64,000 nt of DNA, taken from positions 3,485,501 to 3,549,500 of the forward strand of contig NZ_CP134050.1 in NCBI RefSeq assembly GCF_031583145.1, written 5' to 3'. The position numbers and the translations under genes are program-made. This DNA comes from Brevibacillus brevis (lineage in GTDB: Bacteria; Bacillota; Bacilli; Brevibacillales; Brevibacillaceae). Below, piece by piece: positions 25,719 to 36,214 of this stretch; within the stretch, counting starts at the first letter, position 1, and every line of letters begins with the position of its first letter. The notes beneath the pieces were generated by a model. That model made no database searches, had not been told where the DNA came from, and saw only the letters and a program-made list of their open reading frames with translations.

Positions 25719-27467
25719 TTACACGCCGAAAAGCTCTGCTCCCGTCCGATCCACACGTGCCAGCATCGCCCGTACTTCGGCGACGATGTCCTGCAGCTTC
25801 ACGAGAGCCGTCTCGCCCGTCTTGCGCACGCGGACTTCTACCATTCCTTCTTCTGCCGCTTTATCCGATACAGTGATGCGCAGAGGCAGCCCGATCAAAT
25901 CCGCATCCTTGAATTTCACGCCAGCGCGCTCAGGTCTGTCGTCAAACAGGACTTCCACGCCTGCTTTACGCAGCTCGTCTGCAATCCGCTCACTGATCTG
26001 ACGCTGTTCTTCTACTTTAACATTGACCGGAATGACATGCACGTGGAAAGGCGCGATAGATACGGGCCAAATGATGCCATTCTCGTCGTTGTTTTGCTCG
26101 ATGACTGCTGCGATCGTGCGCGACACCCCGATGCCGTAGCAGCCCATGATCATCGGCTGGCTGCGTCCGTTTTCGTCGAGGTAGGTAGCCCCCATGGCTG
26201 TCGAATATTTGGTTCCCAGCTTGAAGACGTGCCCCACTTCCACCCCGCGGGCGAACTTGATCGCTCCGCCAGTCCGTGGGCATACATCTTCTTCTGTAAT
26301 GTTGCGCAAATCCGCGTAGCGGGACACGGTGTAGTCCCGGCCAGCCACGACGTGCTGCAGGTGATAGTCCGTTTCGTTTGCTCCTACCACGCCGTCGAAC
26401 ACGTCCTGCACGTAGTTGTCTGCAATGATCTCCACTTTTTCTTTGTCAATGCCGACTGGTCCTACAAATCCTGCAGGCGCACCAGTGACGGACAAAATGT
26501 CCGCTTCCGTCGCCAAACCGACGAAGGTCGCGTCGAACAGGTTTTTCAGCTTCACTTCGTTTAGCTCGTGATCGCCGCGCACCAGTGCCATCACGAGTTT
26601 GTCATCTACACGGTAAATCAGGCTTTTTACGATTTGCTTAGCCTCGATTTGCAGCGCTTTTGTCAATTGCTCGATGGTTTTGACCCCTGGCGTGTGCAGC
26701 TTTTCCATAGCCGGAGCTTCACTCGCAGGCTTCTGTGCGGGCTTGTACACCACTTCAGCCTTTTCGAGGTTGGCTGCGAAGTCGCCTTCCTCAGAATAAG
26801 CAATCGTATCCTCGCCGATGTCGCACAGCGCCATGAATTCATAGGTGCCCTTGCCACCGATAGCGCCTGCGTCAGCTTCCACCGCGCGGAAGTTCAGGCC
26901 CACTCGGGTGAAGATGTTGGTGTAGGCATCGTACATCGCCTGGAAGTTGCGGTCCAGGCCTTCCTGGGTGGTGTCAAACGAATACGCATCCTTCATGATG
27001 AATTCGCGGCAGCGGATCAAGCCGAAGCGCGGACGAACCTCATCGCGAAACTTGGTTTGAATCTGATAAAGATTGATGGGAAGCTTTTTGTAGGAGTTGA
27101 TCTCATCGCGCACCAGGCTGGTGATGACCTCTTCGTGAGTCGGTCCCAAGGCGAAGGAGCGATCGTGACGGTCACGCAGGCGAACCAGTTCGGGACCATA
27201 CACATCCCAGCGCCCGGTCTGGTGCCACAGTTCTGCAGGCTGCATGGCTGGCATCAGCAGCTCCTGCGCGCCTGCGTTGTTCATTTCTTCACGCACAATA
27301 GCTTGGATTTTGTGGAGAGTACGGAGTGCCAGCGGCAAGTAGGTATAAATGCCGGAGGCCAGCTGGCGCGCCATACCGGCGCGAAGCAGCAGCTTGTGGC
27401 TGGCAATCTCCGCATCGGCAGGCACTTCCCGCAGGGTAGGAATCAACATTTGGCTTTGCTTCAACAC
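25719..27467 (-). CDS. proS: Prolyl-tRNA synthetase (bacterial, with editing domain)
   Basis: 582 residues. Class II synthetase: motif 2 around [24 protein letters not shown], the inserted YbaK-like editing domain (~220-395, [26 protein letters not shown]), motif 3 [12 protein letters not shown], and the anticodon-binding domain with [19 protein letters not shown]. Start: GTG at 27467 has AAGGAGG 8 bases upstream; the adjacent TTG codon (27464) would align exactly with the B. subtilis start and cannot be excluded. Last gene of the operon, 40 bases after ispG. Confidence 0.96.
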   Translation of the reverse strand: MLKQSQMLIPTLREVPADAEIASHKLLLRAGMARQLASGIYTYLPLALRTLHKIQAIVREEMNNAGAQELLMPAMQPAELWHQTGRWDVYGPELVRLRDRHDRSFALGPTHEEVITSLVRDEINSYKKLPINLYQIQTKFRDEVRPRFGLIRCREFIMKDAYSFDTTQEGLDRNFQAMYDAYTNIFTRVGLNFRAVEADAGAIGGKGTYEFMALCDIGEDTIAYSEEGDFAANLEKAEVVYKPAQKPASEAPAMEKLHTPGVKTIEQLTKALQIEAKQIVKSLIYRVDDKLVMALVRGDHELNEVKLKNLFDATFVGLATEADILSVTGAPAGFVGPVGIDKEKVEIIADNYVQDVFDGVVGANETDYHLQHVVAGRDYTVSRYADLRNITEEDVCPRTGGAIKFARGVEVGHVFKLGTKYSTAMGATYLDENGRSQPMIMGCYGIGVSRTIAAVIEQNNDENGIIWPVSIAPFHVHVIPVNVKVEEQRQISERIADELRKAGVEVLFDDRPERAGVKFKDADLIGLPLRITVSDKAAEEGMVEVRVRKTGETALVKLQDIVAEVRAMLARVDRTGAELFGV

Positions 27468-27507
27468 GTGCGTGTCCTCCTTATGCCTTATAAGCAATCG
27501 GTACGCA

Positions 27508-28590
27508 TCAGCCTACGTGCGTAGGCTTTTGCTCCCCGACCATTTCGTGAATTTCCTTCATCAATTCTTCAAACAGTTCGGTTTCCTTCACTTTCCGGAC
27601 AATTTCGCCATTGCGGAAAATCAGACCCTCACCGTTGCCGCCTGCAACACCGACATCCGCTTCGCGAGCTTCCCCGGGTCCGTTCACGGCGCAACCCATG
27701 ACTGCCACTTTCAATGGCACTTTCAAAGTGGAGATGGCATCCTCCACTTTGGTGGCCAGGCCGATCAGGTCAATTGCGCACCGACCGCAGGAAGGGCAAG
27801 CGATCACGACTGGATCGTTGTTGACGATATCCAGGCTGCGCAAAATTTGCTTGGCGACTTTGATCTCTTCGACAGGATCCGCAGTCAGGGAGACGCGGAT
27901 GGTGTCGCCGATCCCCATGGACAAGACTGTACCGATCCCTACCGCCGATTTGATGCTTCCCGAGAACTGGGTACCCGCTTCCGTAACCCCCACGTGCAGC
28001 GGATAGTTGCGCTTTTGAGCCATCAGCGAGTACGTCTGAATCATCGTAGGGACGTCCGAGGACTTGAGCGAAATCACGATGTTGTCGTAGTTCAGATCTT
28101 CGAGAATCTGCACGTGATCCATCGCGCTCTCTACGATGGCTTCCGGAGAAGGATACCCGTATTTTTCAAGTAGCCGTTTTTCCACGGAACCGGAGTTGAC
28201 CCCGATACGGATCGGCACATTCCTTTCTCGGCAGGCTTCGACCACGCGCTTGGTTTTTTCTTTGGAACCGATGTTTCCCGGATTGATCCGGATTTTGTCG
28301 ATCCCGCTTTCCAGCGCGATCAATGCGAGCTTGTGATCGAAGTGGATGTCAGCGACAAGCGGCAGCGGAGACCGCTCTTTGATTTTCTTGATGGCACGCG
28401 CCGCGTCTTCATTGATGACGGCCAGCCGAACGATTTGGCATCCTGCATCATGCAACCGCTGAATTTCAGCCAATGTTTTCTCCACATCACGCGTGTCGGC
28501 AGTGGTCATCGACTGAATCACTACGCTTTTTTGGCCCCCGATTTGTACGCCTCCGACAAATACCGGTTTCGTCTCCTCGCGCTTGTACAT
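27508..28590 (-). CDS. ispG: 4-hydroxy-3-methylbut-2-enyl diphosphate synthase (flavodoxin)
   Basis: 360 residues. Penultimate step of the non-mevalonate isoprenoid pathway, a [4Fe-4S] enzyme. TIM-barrel start [16 protein letters not shown]; the cluster cysteines are in ACPSCGRC (two ligands) and [11 protein letters not shown], with the conserved glutamate just after. It shares the operon with dxr, another gene of the same pathway, separated by rseP. Confidence 0.97.
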   Translation of the reverse strand: MYKREETKPVFVGGVQIGGQKSVVIQSMTTADTRDVEKTLAEIQRLHDAGCQIVRLAVINEDAARAIKKIKERSPLPLVADIHFDHKLALIALESGIDKIRINPGNIGSKEKTKRVVEACRERNVPIRIGVNSGSVEKRLLEKYGYPSPEAIVESAMDHVQILEDLNYDNIVISLKSSDVPTMIQTYSLMAQKRNYPLHVGVTEAGTQFSGSIKSAVGIGTVLSMGIGDTIRVSLTADPVEEIKVAKQILRSLDIVNNDPVVIACPSCGRCAIDLIGLATKVEDAISTLKVPLKVAVMGCAVNGPGEAREADVGVAGGNGEGLIFRNGEIVRKVKETELFEELMKEIHEMVGEQKPTHVG

Positions 28591-28639
28591 TTTGCACCAT
28601 CCTTCGTTTTGTCTGTTTCTATTCTAGTTAGATTGTACG

Positions 28640-29911
28640 TTATTGGAAGAAAAACCGTTGCAGGTCATTCCATGTGACTACCAGGATCAACAGCATCAGG
28701 AACGCAAAGCCGAGGAAGTGAACCATCCCTTCCTTGTGCGGATCGACGGGTCGTCCCCGCAAGGCTTCCACAGCCAGAAATGCCAGCCGGCCACCGTCAA
28801 GGGCTGGCAGCGGCAACAGGTTGAACAGCCCAAGATTGATGCTCAGAACGGCGGCCCATTTCATCAAGATCGCCATCCCTTGCTGGGCAAACTCGCCCGT
28901 CATCTTAAAGATCCCCACCGGTCCGCTCAGGTCGTTGATCCCTACTGAACCGGTAAAGAGCATACCCAGGCTCTTCAGGATCATCATGGTGAAGTCATAC
29001 GTCGATGACGCCCCGTACTTCAAAGCTTCCCCTGGCGCGTATGTCAACGAATTGGACACCATGATCTTGCCGACGTTATTTTCATCTTTTCCTACCTTGA
29101 CCGGGATCGTGTGGCGCTGACCGTTGCGCTCGTATTCGAACGTCAATTCCTTGCCGGGGGACTGGCTGACAATCTCCACGATCTCTTTCCAGGAAGCGAC
29201 CGGTTTCCCTTGAATCGCGATGATTTTGTCTCCCTGCTGCAAGCCTGCTACTGCTGCAGGTCCTCCCGGCTTGATTTCCCCGAGGTACGGTACATCTTTC
29301 GGCACACCGAAAATCAGTCCGATCGAAACGAACAAGAGAAAAGCTAGGATAAAGTTTGCTGCCGGGCCTGCGAAAATGGCCCAGAAGCGCTGCGCCACCG
29401 TCTTCCCTTTAAATTGCCTGTTCAGCGGAGCGATTTGCGCCTCTTGTCCATCCTTCACCAGCTGCGCCTGCGGGTGCACAGAGAATGTACGCTGTTCACC
29501 ATCGACTTCCAACGTCAGATTCAGCGCATGCTCCAGGTCAAAGCGGACGACCGTCCCTGTAATCGCACGTGCCGATCCGCTGTTTGGTCCGTCCAAGAGG
29601 ATGTGCGTTACCTTTCCCACCGCATCCCGCTCCACGCTGATTTCCATGTGCGGCTTCAACATATCCATCTCAGGGTCTTCGCCGGCCATCCGGACCAAAC
29701 CTCCGATCGGCAGCAGGCGAAGCGTGTATTCCGTCTCTCCCCGCTTTACGCTAAAAATTTTGGGCCCCATGCCAAGTGCGAATTCCCGACAAAGTATTCC
29801 CGCCTTTTTGGCCAGCAGGAAGTGTCCCAGTTCATGCACGAATACGAGTACCCCAAACACGACGACGATCGCGAGAATTGATTCCACGGAATCCAGATTG
29901 GGAAAAGGCAA
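28640..29911 (-). CDS. rasP: Site-2 intramembrane zinc protease RseP/RasP
   Basis: 423 residues from a TTG at 29911 preceded by AAAGGTGG (spacing 8); a GTG four codons earlier would overlap that site. First transmembrane helix carries HELGH (26-30); a PDZ domain follows (~185-260, GGPAAVAGLQQGDKI), and LLPLPALDGGR in the last helices supplies the aspartate ligand. RasP cleaves trimmed anti-sigma factors and remnant signal peptides within the membrane. An insert between residues ~75 and 160 (after GEDPEMD) is longer than in some homologues. Confidence 0.93.
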   Translation of the reverse strand: MPFPNLDSVESILAIVVVFGVLVFVHELGHFLLAKKAGILCREFALGMGPKIFSVKRGETEYTLRLLPIGGLVRMAGEDPEMDMLKPHMEISVERDAVGKVTHILLDGPNSGSARAITGTVVRFDLEHALNLTLEVDGEQRTFSVHPQAQLVKDGQEAQIAPLNRQFKGKTVAQRFWAIFAGPAANFILAFLLFVSIGLIFGVPKDVPYLGEIKPGGPAAVAGLQQGDKIIAIQGKPVASWKEIVEIVSQSPGKELTFEYERNGQRHTIPVKVGKDENNVGKIMVSNSLTYAPGEALKYGASSTYDFTMMILKSLGMLFTGSVGINDLSGPVGIFKMTGEFAQQGMAILMKWAAVLSINLGLFNLLPLPALDGGRLAFLAVEALRGRPVDPHKEGMVHFLGFAFLMLLILVVTWNDLQRFFFQ

Positions 29912-29937
29912 GTGAACATCCACCTTTCATTCAGTAT

Positions 29938-31098
29938 CTAAAGCCCTACCGTATACAGCTCCAGTGCCTGCGAGCGGGCCCACTCGTCCGCTGAAAAAAT
30001 GTCTTCCAGCGTCGGGACCCTGACTCCTCGGTGAGCTTCGCATGTCTTTCTGACGATCTCCTCAATTTCAAGAAAACGGATGGCCCCTTTTAGAAACAGG
30101 TCGACGGCGACTTCGTTCGCAGCATTCAAAACGGCTGTATACGTGCCGCCGGCTTTTCCGCATTCATACGCCAATTGTAACAGAGGATAGCGTTCAAAAT
30201 CCATGGCAGCAAAGTGAAGAGTGCCGAGCTTCACCAAATCGAGCGGTTCTGTCGCCAGATCCATTCTCCCCGGGTAGCTGAGCGCGTATTGGATCGCGAC
30301 CCGCATGTCGGGTGTTCCAAGCTGGGCCATTACCGCCTTGTCCCTGTATTCTACCATAGAGTGAATGATGCTTTCATAGTGCAGGATGCAATCGATCTGC
30401 TCGTACGGCAAATCAAACAGCCAATGGGCCTCGATCACCTCGAAGCCTTTGTTCATCATCGTTGCGGAGTCTATCGTGATTTTCGCACCCATGCTCCAGT
30501 TGGGATGAGCCAGAGCTTGGGCAACAGTGACGTCCTGCAACTCCTTCCTGCTGGCATGGCGAAAAGACCCACCGGAAGCGGTCAGCAGGATGCGGGCTAC
30601 GTCATCTTTGCGCTCCCCTTGCAAGCATTGGAAAACGGCGGAGTGTTCGCTGTCCACCGGGATGATCGCCACACCCTTTTCACGGGCAGCCCGCATCACG
30701 ACCGGACCCGCGCTGACCAGTGTCTCCTTGTTTGCCAGGCCAATCGTCTTGCCGGCTTCAATGGCGGCAAGGGTCGGGGCGACGCCGACACTTCCGACGA
30801 TGGCCGTCATCACGAAGTTCGCCGATTCATGGCGCGCCACCAGTTCCAGGCCCTCCGCTCCGTAGACGATCTCGGGTCTGACAAAGCCCCCGAGCCGTTC
30901 CTTCAAGGCTGCAGCGCCCTGCTCATTCCCTACCGAGACCAGTTCCGGCCGAAACTTTTTCACCTGCTCTGCCAGCAAGTCCACATTGGAGCCTGCCGCC
31001 ATCGCTACGACGGAGAACTCCTCCGGATGCTGCGAGACCACATCCAACGTGCTCGTTCCGATCGAACCCGTAGAGCCCAGGAGTGCTATATGTTTCAA
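29938..31098 (-). CDS. dxr: 1-deoxy-D-xylulose 5-phosphate reductoisomerase
   Basis: 386 residues from a TTG at 31098 with GAGGG 8 bases upstream, giving [14 protein letters not shown], the standard N-terminus; a GTG three codons earlier is poorer. NADPH-binding GSTGSIG, substrate motifs SEHSAVFQ and SGGSF, and [17 protein letters not shown] are intact. First committed step of the methylerythritol phosphate pathway, which feeds UppS downstream in metabolism. Sits between cdsA and rasP. Confidence 0.97.
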   Translation of the reverse strand: MKHIALLGSTGSIGTSTLDVVSQHPEEFSVVAMAAGSNVDLLAEQVKKFRPELVSVGNEQGAAALKERLGGFVRPEIVYGAEGLELVARHESANFVMTAIVGSVGVAPTLAAIEAGKTIGLANKETLVSAGPVVMRAAREKGVAIIPVDSEHSAVFQCLQGERKDDVARILLTASGGSFRHASRKELQDVTVAQALAHPNWSMGAKITIDSATMMNKGFEVIEAHWLFDLPYEQIDCILHYESIIHSMVEYRDKAVMAQLGTPDMRVAIQYALSYPGRMDLATEPLDLVKLGTLHFAAMDFERYPLLQLAYECGKAGGTYTAVLNAANEVAVDLFLKGAIRFLEIEEIVRKTCEAHRGVRVPTLEDIFSADEWARSQALELYTVGL

Positions 31099-31134
31099 TG
31101 ATTTCACCCTCTATATTTCTTTATGCGCCAGGTT

Positions 31135-31920
31135 TCAGACGATACCTAGTAGATGCAAAACCGGGAAGACGAGCAGGAAGCTGTCAAATCGGTCCAGAAC
31201 GCCTCCATGACCGGGGATGAGCTGTCCGGAATCTTTCACGCCAAAGTGGCGCTTGAACCCAGACTCCACCAGGTCCCCCAGTTGTCCGGCAATCCCGGCT
31301 ACCAAGGCGATGCCGAAAACCTGGGCAAGGCTCAGGCTGCCAAGCAATGCATTTACAACGAGCACCACCAGCACCGATGCCGCAAGGCCGCCAAGCGACC
31401 CCTCAACGGTCTTGTTCGGGCTGATTTGTGGCCAAAGCTTGTTCTTGCCGATCGCCTTGCCGACGAAATACGCCCCCGAATCCGTCGCCCATATACCCAA
31501 AATGACCAAAATTGTCAGCATCAATCCGTCCGGAAGATTGCGGGTAGCTGCCATATAAGAAAATCCAAAGCCTATGTATAACGCCCCCACGACAGTCAGG
31601 GCGACGTGTTCGATATGAAACTGATTTTTCCGCAGAACGGAGTAAATCAATAAAAGCAACAGTACGGTTATCACCAGATCCGGCGTGCTGATGGTAAGCC
31701 ATGCAGAAAAAGTGAGCGATGGCCAGAGAATGCCCACCACCAAGATATAACCAAGAAATCCTGCTACGCCAAACGGCCGTATGCCCGACATCATCATAAA
31801 TTCAAAATGGCCAATGACGGCCAGTAAAAAAACCAATAGGGAGTACCATGCTCCTCCAGCATAGATCAAGAAAAGAAAAGCCGCCCCACCTATCAAGCCA
31901 GTTATTATTCGTTGCTTCAA
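31135..31920 (-). CDS. cdsA: Phosphatidate cytidylyltransferase
   Basis: 261 residues, integral membrane protein with about seven or eight helices. Makes CDP-diacylglycerol, precursor of all phospholipids. Conserved SPNKTVEGSLGG (~167-178) and the C-terminal signature SGFKRHFGVKDSG...PGHGGVLDRFDS are complete. TTG start with GGTGG upstream; 17 bases after uppS. Confidence 0.96.
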   Translation of the reverse strand: MKQRIITGLIGGAAFLFLIYAGGAWYSLLVFLLAVIGHFEFMMMSGIRPFGVAGFLGYILVVGILWPSLTFSAWLTISTPDLVITVLLLLLIYSVLRKNQFHIEHVALTVVGALYIGFGFSYMAATRNLPDGLMLTILVILGIWATDSGAYFVGKAIGKNKLWPQISPNKTVEGSLGGLAASVLVVLVVNALLGSLSLAQVFGIALVAGIAGQLGDLVESGFKRHFGVKDSGQLIPGHGGVLDRFDSFLLVFPVLHLLGIV

Positions 31921-31937
31921 CAGATTCCACCTCTCGG

Positions 31938-32708
31938 CTATACCGCCCCGTAGCGACGAGCTCGGCCTTGGTACTCCACAATCGCTTGATAAAAGTGTTC
32001 ACGGGAAAAATCAGGCCAAAGCACATCCGTAAACCACATTTCCGTGTAGGCCAATTGCCAAAGCATAAAGTTGCTCAAGCGAATCTCTCCACTAGTGCGA
32101 ATCAAGAGGTCGGGATCGGGAATATCGCTTGTATACAGGTAACGGGAAATGAGTTCTTCATCCAAATCCTGCGGGTCGAGTACCCCCGCCTTCACTTGCT
32201 GTGCGAGCGTGGAAAATGCCTTGACAATTTCGTCTCGGCCGCCGTAATTCAACGCAAAATTAAGCTGCAAGCCGCTGTTCTCGCGGGTTTTCTCCTCCGC
32301 CGTAAGCAAGGCATTGAGCGTATGGGATGGCAATTCATCCTTGCTGCCCAGCATGCGAATCCGAACGTTTCGTTCAATCAATTCATCCAATTCTGTCGAC
32401 AAAAATTCCTGCGGAAGCTTCATGAGAAAATCCACTTCGTCCCGTGGACGCTTCCAGTTTTCCGTGGAAAAAGCGTACATGGTCATGTAGCGCACGCCAA
32501 TTTCGTCCGCCGCCTTTACGACATCCTTCACTGTTTTCATACCTGCTCGATGCCCGGCGACCCGGGGTAAATTGCGCATGTTGGCCCATCTGCCGTTGCC
32601 ATCCATGATGACAGCGACATGCTTCGGGATTTTTCCAGAGCGGTCCAGTTCTTCAGGTGCGCTGTTCTTTTCCTTGCGGGACCATTTGCGCGCTAGATGT
32701 TCTAACAT
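31938..32708 (-). CDS. uppS: Isoprenyl transferase (undecaprenyl diphosphate synthase)
   Basis: 256 residues. Builds the C55 lipid carrier for peptidoglycan and teichoic acid synthesis from isopentenyl units. Catalytic block HVAVIMDGNGRWA (30-42), then RVAGHRAGM and the C-terminal RTSGEIRLSNF. ATG start with GGGGGA upstream. An extra basic segment at the N-terminus (ARKWSRKEK) is a little longer than average. A 9-bp perfect hairpin (32744-32765) lies in the 66-base gap from frr. Confidence 0.97.
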   Translation of the reverse strand: MLEHLARKWSRKEKNSAPEELDRSGKIPKHVAVIMDGNGRWANMRNLPRVAGHRAGMKTVKDVVKAADEIGVRYMTMYAFSTENWKRPRDEVDFLMKLPQEFLSTELDELIERNVRIRMLGSKDELPSHTLNALLTAEEKTRENSGLQLNFALNYGGRDEIVKAFSTLAQQVKAGVLDPQDLDEELISRYLYTSDIPDPDLLIRTSGEIRLSNFMLWQLAYTEMWFTDVLWPDFSREHFYQAIVEYQGRARRYGAV

Positions 32709-32743
32709 AAAGTGTTCCCCCGTAATGAGAGATATAGACGTAC

Positions 32744-32765
32744 ATCCCCCTCATTAGAGGGGGAT
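32744..32765 (-). other. Intercistronic hairpin between frr and uppS
   Basis: ATCCCCCTC / GAGGGGGAT, nine perfect base pairs with a 4-base loop, about 10 bases past the frr stop codon. No U-tract follows (GTACGTC), so it is more likely an RNA stability or processing element than a terminator. It is placed to separate the pyrH-frr part from the lipid/isoprenoid part of the transcript. Confidence 0.6.
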
Positions 32766-32774
32766 TCCCTAGAA

Positions 32775-33332
32775 TTACACTTCCAAGATGTCTTTCTCTT
32801 TGTCCTTCACAATTTTGTCGACTTCTGCGATAAACTTATCCGTTGTTTTTTGCACGGTTTCCTGGTGGCGGCGGGATTCGTCTTCCGAAATCGTCGCAGC
32901 CTTTTCCAGCTTCTTGATCTCATCGTTTGCATCGCGGCGGATGTTGCGGATGGCTACCTTGGCCTCCTCACCGCTCTTGCCGGCCAGCTTCACGAGATCC
33001 TTGCGGCGCTCCTCCGTCAGCGGTGGAATGGCCAAACGGATGATCACACCGTCATTGCTCGGAGAAATACCGAGATCAGACTGCTGCAGAGCACGGTCGA
33101 TTTCTTTCAAGGCCGTTTTGTCCCAAGGTTGAATGGTCAGCATGCGCGGCTCAGGGACGCTGATGTTCGCCAATTGGCTGATCGGCGTCGGCGTGCCGTA
33201 GTAGTCCACCATTACACGATCCAGCATGGCGGGATTCGCCCGCCCTGCACGCAAGGTGGACAGGTCCTTTTTCAGATTTGCGATCGCTTTGTTCATGCGA
33301 TCTTCCATGTCTTTGATCACGGATTGTGCCAT
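32775..33332 (-). CDS. frr: Ribosome recycling factor
   Basis: 185 residues, the standard length. Splits post-termination ribosomes with EF-G. Typical LRAGRANPAMLDRV (~27-40), VSVPEPRMLTIQPWDK-like segment and the three-helix-bundle C-terminal RRDANDEIKK. ATG start; two bases after pyrH, hence coupled. Confidence 0.98.
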   Translation of the reverse strand: MAQSVIKDMEDRMNKAIANLKKDLSTLRAGRANPAMLDRVMVDYYGTPTPISQLANISVPEPRMLTIQPWDKTALKEIDRALQQSDLGISPSNDGVIIRLAIPPLTEERRKDLVKLAGKSGEEAKVAIRNIRRDANDEIKKLEKAATISEDESRRHQETVQKTTDKFIAEVDKIVKDKEKDILEV

Positions 33333-33334
33333 AA

Positions 33335-34300
<966 letters not shown>

Positions 34301-35188
34301 TTATTGTTTATTCACTTGCGCCATTACTTCAGCGGCAAAGTCTTCTTGCTTTTTCTCGATGCCTTCGCCCACTTGGAAACGAGCGAATTCTTTCAAAGTA
34401 GCGCCTGCTTCTTTCAAAAGAGCGGATACTTTCTTGTCTGGGTCTTTTACGAATGGCTGTTCAACCAGTACGTATTCTTCGAAGAACTTGGAGAGGCGGC
34501 CTTCTACCATCTTCTCGACGATGTTTGCAGGCTTGCCTTCCGCCAGTGCTTGGTTCTTCAGAACTTCGCGCTCGCGATCGATTTCCTCTTGGGAAACTTC
34601 TTCGCGGTTCGCAAAGCGTGGGTTGGACGCAGCAGCGTGCATGCCGAGGTCTCTTGCCAAGGTTTCATCCTGGGTGCCTTCCAGTGTCACCAGAACGCCG
34701 ATGCGGCCGCCCATGTGCAGGTAAGCGCCGAATACGCCGTTGTCGCTCTTCTCGGAGATGAAGAAGCGGCGGAAAGAGATGTTTTCACCGATGGTGGAAA
34801 TTTTTTCGTTGATCACGTGAGACAAAGACTCGCCAGCGCCTTTGAAAGGTTGTTCCAGAGCCGCTTCAACAGATGCTGGGCGTTGGGATACAACGTGCTC
34901 GGCGATGTCTTTTACGAGGTTTTGGAACTCAGGGTTTTTCGCAACGAAGTCGGTTTCGCAGTTTACTTCGACGATTGCTGCCACGTTGCCAGCAACCGCA
35001 GTAGCGGTCAGACCTTCAGCAGCGATGCGGCCGGATTTTTTCGCCGCTTTCGCGATACCGCGCTCACGGAGCAAGTCGATTGCTTTTTCCATGTCGCCGT
35101 TTGTTTCTTCCAGCGCGCGTTTGCAATCCATCATCCCTGCACCTGTACGCTCGCGCAGTTCTTTTACTGTTTGTGCACTAATTGCCAT
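34301..35188 (-). CDS. tsf: Translation elongation factor Ts
   Basis: 295 residues; nucleotide exchange factor for EF-Tu. N-terminal UBA-like domain with [15 protein letters not shown] (14-28), then the TDFVAKN segment (~80) that contacts EF-Tu. Downstream partner of rpsB, 110 bases away with a terminator-like hairpin in between, so tsf level may depend on read-through. Confidence 0.98.
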   Translation of the reverse strand: MAISAQTVKELRERTGAGMMDCKRALEETNGDMEKAIDLLRERGIAKAAKKSGRIAAEGLTATAVAGNVAAIVEVNCETDFVAKNPEFQNLVKDIAEHVVSQRPASVEAALEQPFKGAGESLSHVINEKISTIGENISFRRFFISEKSDNGVFGAYLHMGGRIGVLVTLEGTQDETLARDLGMHAAASNPRFANREEVSQEEIDREREVLKNQALAEGKPANIVEKMVEGRLSKFFEEYVLVEQPFVKDPDKKVSALLKEAGATLKEFARFQVGEGIEKKQEDFAAEVMAQVNKQ

Positions 35189-35246
35189 TGAGTAGACCTC
35201 CTTGGAAAGTTGCGATCTTTGTACGGGAAAAGATCTCCCATTTGTT

Positions 35247-35286
35247 AAAAAAGGATGGACGGGGCTCTGACACCCTCAGTCCACCC
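35247..35286 (-). terminator. Terminator-like hairpin between rpsB and tsf
   Basis: GGGTGGAC / GTCCATCC (one G-U pair) with further inner GGG/CCC pairing, followed by six U residues. Fourteen or so bases past the rpsB stop. It may attenuate rpsB-tsf transcription so that S2 is made in excess over EF-Ts, or protect the rpsB 3' end. Confidence 0.75.
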
Positions 35287-35298
35287 TCTTACACTTGC

Positions 35299-36006
35299 TT
35301 ACGCAGTTGTTGTGGCTTGCTCTCCGCCTTGGTTGCCTTCTTGCAGGGCATCTGCCATTTTCGCAGTCAGCAATTTCACTGCGCGAATAGCGTCGTCGTT
35401 ACCTGGGATCACGTAATCGATCTCATCCGGATCGCAGTTAGTATCTACGATTGCAACGATTGGGATACCCAGTTTGCGAGCTTCGGCAACAGCGATGCGC
35501 TCTTTGCGTGGGTCGATGACGAACAGTGCGTCCGGCAGTTGATCCATGTGAGCGATACCGCCGAGGAATTTCTCCAGGCGATCCATTTCTTTGCGAAGAA
35601 CGATAACTTCTTTCTTCGGCAATACTTCAAACGTGCCATCCTGTTCCATGCGCTTCAGCTCAGCCAAGCGAGCTGTACGTTTTTTGATGGTCGTGAAGTT
35701 AGTCAAAGTACCACCCAACCAACGTTGGTTGATGTAGTAGTGACCTGTGCGTTCTGCTTCTTCTTTTACGGATTCTTGTGCTTGTTTCTTCGTACCAACG
35801 AAGAGCACTTTGCCGCCGTTTTGAGCGAGTTCACGTACGAAGTTGTACGCTTCCTCTACTTTTTTCACAGTTTTTTGCAGGTCGATAATGTAGATTCCGT
35901 TACGTTCGGTGAAGATATAGCGAGCCATTTTCGGGTTCCAACGACGAGTTTGGTGACCAAAGTGAACACCAGCCTCGAGGAGTTGTTTCATCGAAATTAC
36001 TGCCAT
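35299..36006 (-). CDS. rpsB: 30S ribosomal protein S2
   Basis: 235 residues. Late-assembling small-subunit protein. Signature [22 protein letters not shown] (7-28) and [19 protein letters not shown] are complete. ATG with AAGGAGGTG. Own promoter (36134-36162) and a ~125-base leader with a stable hairpin. Confidence 0.98.
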   Translation of the reverse strand: MAVISMKQLLEAGVHFGHQTRRWNPKMARYIFTERNGIYIIDLQKTVKKVEEAYNFVRELAQNGGKVLFVGTKKQAQESVKEEAERTGHYYINQRWLGGTLTNFTTIKKRTARLAELKRMEQDGTFEVLPKKEVIVLRKEMDRLEKFLGGIAHMDQLPDALFVIDPRKERIAVAEARKLGIPIVAIVDTNCDPDEIDYVIPGNDDAIRAVKLLTAKMADALQEGNQGGEQATTTA

Positions 36007-36019
36007 ATTTCACACCTCC

Positions 36020-36127
36020 TTGAAAGTGGTTTTTTTGATGCCTACCTCCGCCGCACCGCATGTCCCAAGCAATTCTGCCTGAGGCAGCACCATTGCTGGA
36101 ATTGGTGGGCGTGCGATTTCAACACCG
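36020..36127 (-). promoter_or_regulatory. Candidate rpsB leader RNA
   Basis: Between the promoter and the rpsB ribosome site the transcript carries a hairpin GCAATGGTGCTGCC / GGCAGAATTGC (loop TCA, internal bulge), followed by a GC-rich stretch ATGCGGTGCGGCGGAGG. Long structured leaders before rpsB are known in Bacilli and associated with S2 autoregulation; membership of that family here was not tested. Confidence 0.45.
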
Positions 36128-36133
36128 TTAATG

Positions 36134-36162
36134 AATATATCACATGGAACTTTCAATTGCAA
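36134..36162 (-). promoter_or_regulatory. Sigma-A promoter for rpsB-tsf
   Basis: TTGCAA (36162-36157), 17 bases, TATATT (36139-36134) with TG one base upstream (TGA). It lies between the fla/che operon terminator and rpsB. Confidence 0.82.
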
Positions 36163-36185
36163 CAAACAGATTCCATTATTTTCGC

Positions 36186-36214
36186 AAAAAAATACCGCCT
36201 TACTTTTTAGGCGG
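36186..36214 (-). terminator. Terminator of the fla/che operon
   Basis: CCGCCT / AGGCGG stem with an A-rich loop (AAAAAGTA) and seven U residues. The 5' arm overlaps the last codons and the stop codon of the upstream gene (36200). No comparable terminator was found anywhere from here to the right edge, so the motility genes probably form one long transcript ending here. Confidence 0.88.

Noticed and set aside
27520..27540. AGCCTAC/GTAGGCT hairpin at the end of ispG as a terminator
   Set aside because: Overlaps the stop codon, has no U-tract and is followed closely by proS with a good ribosome site.
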